From DASUPK01 sp035265665 (lineage in GTDB: Bacteria; Actinomycetota; Thermoleophilia; Solirubrobacterales; 70-9): 11,826 nt of DNA. Location of the stretch: the NCBI GenBank assembly GCA_035265665.1, contig DATFOK010000058.1:1-11826 (forward strand). Direction: 5' to 3'. Of the stretch, positions 10,898 through 11,826 are shown one piece after another (positions within the stretch are counted from its first letter, which is position 1; each line of letters opens with the position of its first letter). Made by a program: the position numbers and the translations under genes. The notes beneath the pieces were generated by a model. That model worked only from the letters and a program-made list of their open reading frames with translations. It made no database searches and had not been told where the DNA came from.

Positions 10898-11826
10898 ATG
10901 ACCGCCAAGCCCACCACCTGCGTGATCGGCGCCGGCATCAGCGGCCTGACCGCCGGCAAGGCGCTCTCGGACTGGGGCATCCCGTACACGTGCTTCGAGG
11001 CGAGCGACGACATCGGCGGCAACTGGTACTTCGGCAACCCCAATGGCCGCTCGTCCGCCTACCGCTCGCTCCACATCGACACGTACCGCGACAGCGTCTC
11101 GTTCCGCGACATGCCGATGGGCGACGACTACTCGGACTATCCGCACCACGAGCGGATTCGCGCCTACCTCAACGACTACGCCGACGCGTTCTCCCTGCGC
11201 GAACGGATCCGCTTTCAGACCGAGGTCAAGCACGCCGCCAGGCAGCAGGAGGGTGGCTGGCGGATCACGCTCGGCGACGGGTCGGTCGAGGAATTCGACT
11301 TCCTTATCGTCGGCAACGGGCACCACTGGGACCCCCGTTATCCGGACTATCCCGGCAGCTTCGACGGCGAGACGCTCCACTCGCACCACTACCTCTCACC
11401 CACCGAACCGCTCGATCTGACCGGCAAGCGGGTGCTCGTCGTCGGGATCGGGAACAGCGCGGTCGACATCGTCTCCGAGCTCTCGCGCAAGGGGGTGGCC
11501 GAGAAAGTGTTCATCTCGACCCGCAGCGGCGCCTGGGTGATGCCGAAGTACCTGTTCGGGCAGCCGATTGGCAAGCTGGTCAAGACCAATCCCTACCTGC
11601 CGCTCAGGGTGCAGCGCTGGCTCGCGCGGCCGCTGCCATACCTGGCGTCGGGGCGGATGGAGCACTTCGGCCTCCCCCACCCCAACCATAGGTTCCTCGA
11701 GGCCCATCCGACGGTCTCCAGCGAGCTCCTGCTGCGGCTCGGCTCGGGGGACGCGGTGGGCAAGCCCAACGTCGAGGAGCTGCTGGGCGACCGGGTTCGC
11801 TTCGAGGACGGCAGTACCGAGCCGGT
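10898..11826 (+). CDS. Flavin-containing monooxygenase (C-terminus beyond window)
   Basis: FAD- and NADPH-dependent monooxygenase; 309 codons are present and the frame is still open at the edge, while the family is usually about 430-500 residues. The FAD-binding Rossmann motif is GAGISG at 11-16, with Glu34 at the end of the second strand and IGGNW at 39-43. The FMO fingerprint FxGxxxHxxxY is present as FDGETLHSHHY at 155-165. Tyr rather than Trp at its end points to an FMO rather than a type I Baeyer-Villiger enzyme. The NADPH-binding motif is GIGNSA at 183-188. The segment before the fingerprint (LIVGNGHHWDPRYPDYPG) is typical of the family. The ATG at 10898 has no ribosome site; a TAGACT 10 bases upstream would give a very short leader. 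It follows the ccdA-like gene by 42 bases containing a stem-loop. The substrate, a soft nucleophile or ketone, is unknown. Confidence 0.9.
   Translation, partial: MTAKPTTCVIGAGISGLTAGKALSDWGIPYTCFEASDDIGGNWYFGNPNGRSSAYRSLHIDTYRDSVSFRDMPMGDDYSDYPHHERIRAYLNDYADAFSLRERIRFQTEVKHAARQQEGGWRITLGDGSVEEFDFLIVGNGHHWDPRYPDYPGSFDGETLHSHHYLSPTEPLDLTGKRVLVVGIGNSAVDIVSELSRKGVAEKVFISTRSGAWVMPKYLFGQPIGKLVKTNPYLPLRVQRWLARPLPYLASGRMEHFGLPHPNHRFLEAHPTVSSELLLRLGSGDAVGKPNVEELLGDRVRFEDGSTEP

Noticed and set aside
1..11826. Mobile element, prophage, CRISPR array or tRNA
   Set aside because: No transposase, integrase, phage structural gene, regularly spaced repeat series or cloverleaf-forming sequence was seen anywhere in the window.

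Overview
The window is GC-rich, densely coding bacterial DNA with G/C-ending codons, several GTG starts and many weak or absent ribosome sites. Together with the protein families present (HDO-type iron oxidase, CDGSH protein, DUF7218-like stress protein, poxvirus-like topoisomerase IB, YrbE/MlaE permease, YtrA-like GntR), this suggests a high-GC actinomycete, perhaps a soil Thermoleophilia/Solirubrobacterales member. That placement is inference from composition and gene content. I see no RNA gene, CRISPR array, insertion sequence or prophage gene, and no gene-free stretch longer than 214 bases.

Region 1 (1-1997, minus strand) is one tight operon: a GntR regulator, an MlaE/YrbE-type lipid ABC permease that starts right at the regulator's stop codon, and a small membrane protein that overlaps the permease stop and runs off the left edge. 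No ATPase or Mce substrate-binding gene is visible. The GntR start codon lies inside an inverted repeat that also covers a good housekeeping promoter, so autorepression is likely.

Region 2 (2119-6664) looks like a general-stress block. A zinc alcohol/formaldehyde-type dehydrogenase, a short-chain dehydrogenase with a C-terminal membrane tail and a tandemly duplicated DUF892 (YciE-like) ferritin-fold protein form a plus-strand operon. A small KGG-rich basic protein follows. A minus-strand topoisomerase IB converges on it with no bases between the two genes. The dehydrogenase, the KGG protein and the topoisomerase are each preceded by a sequence resembling an actinobacterial sigmaB/sigmaF promoter (GTTT-like, 16-17 bases, GGGTAW-like). 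DUF892 plus KGG protein recalls the RpoS-dependent yciGFE operon of enterobacteria.

Region 3 (6707-9894) holds a family 2 glycosyltransferase, a CDGSH iron-sulfur protein on the opposite strand whose conserved core is antisense to the glycosyltransferase tail, a divergently transcribed haem-oxygenase-like diiron oxidase, and a DUF72 (YecE) protein. The oxidase and CDGSH protein are candidates for an enzyme/redox-partner pair with unknown substrate.

Region 4 (10109-11826) carries a CcdA-type membrane thiol-disulfide transporter and, after a small stem-loop, a flavin-containing monooxygenase that runs off the right edge. The main points for follow-up are the putative stress-sigma regulon, the self-regulated GntR-MlaE operon, and the oxidase/CDGSH pair with its antisense overlap.
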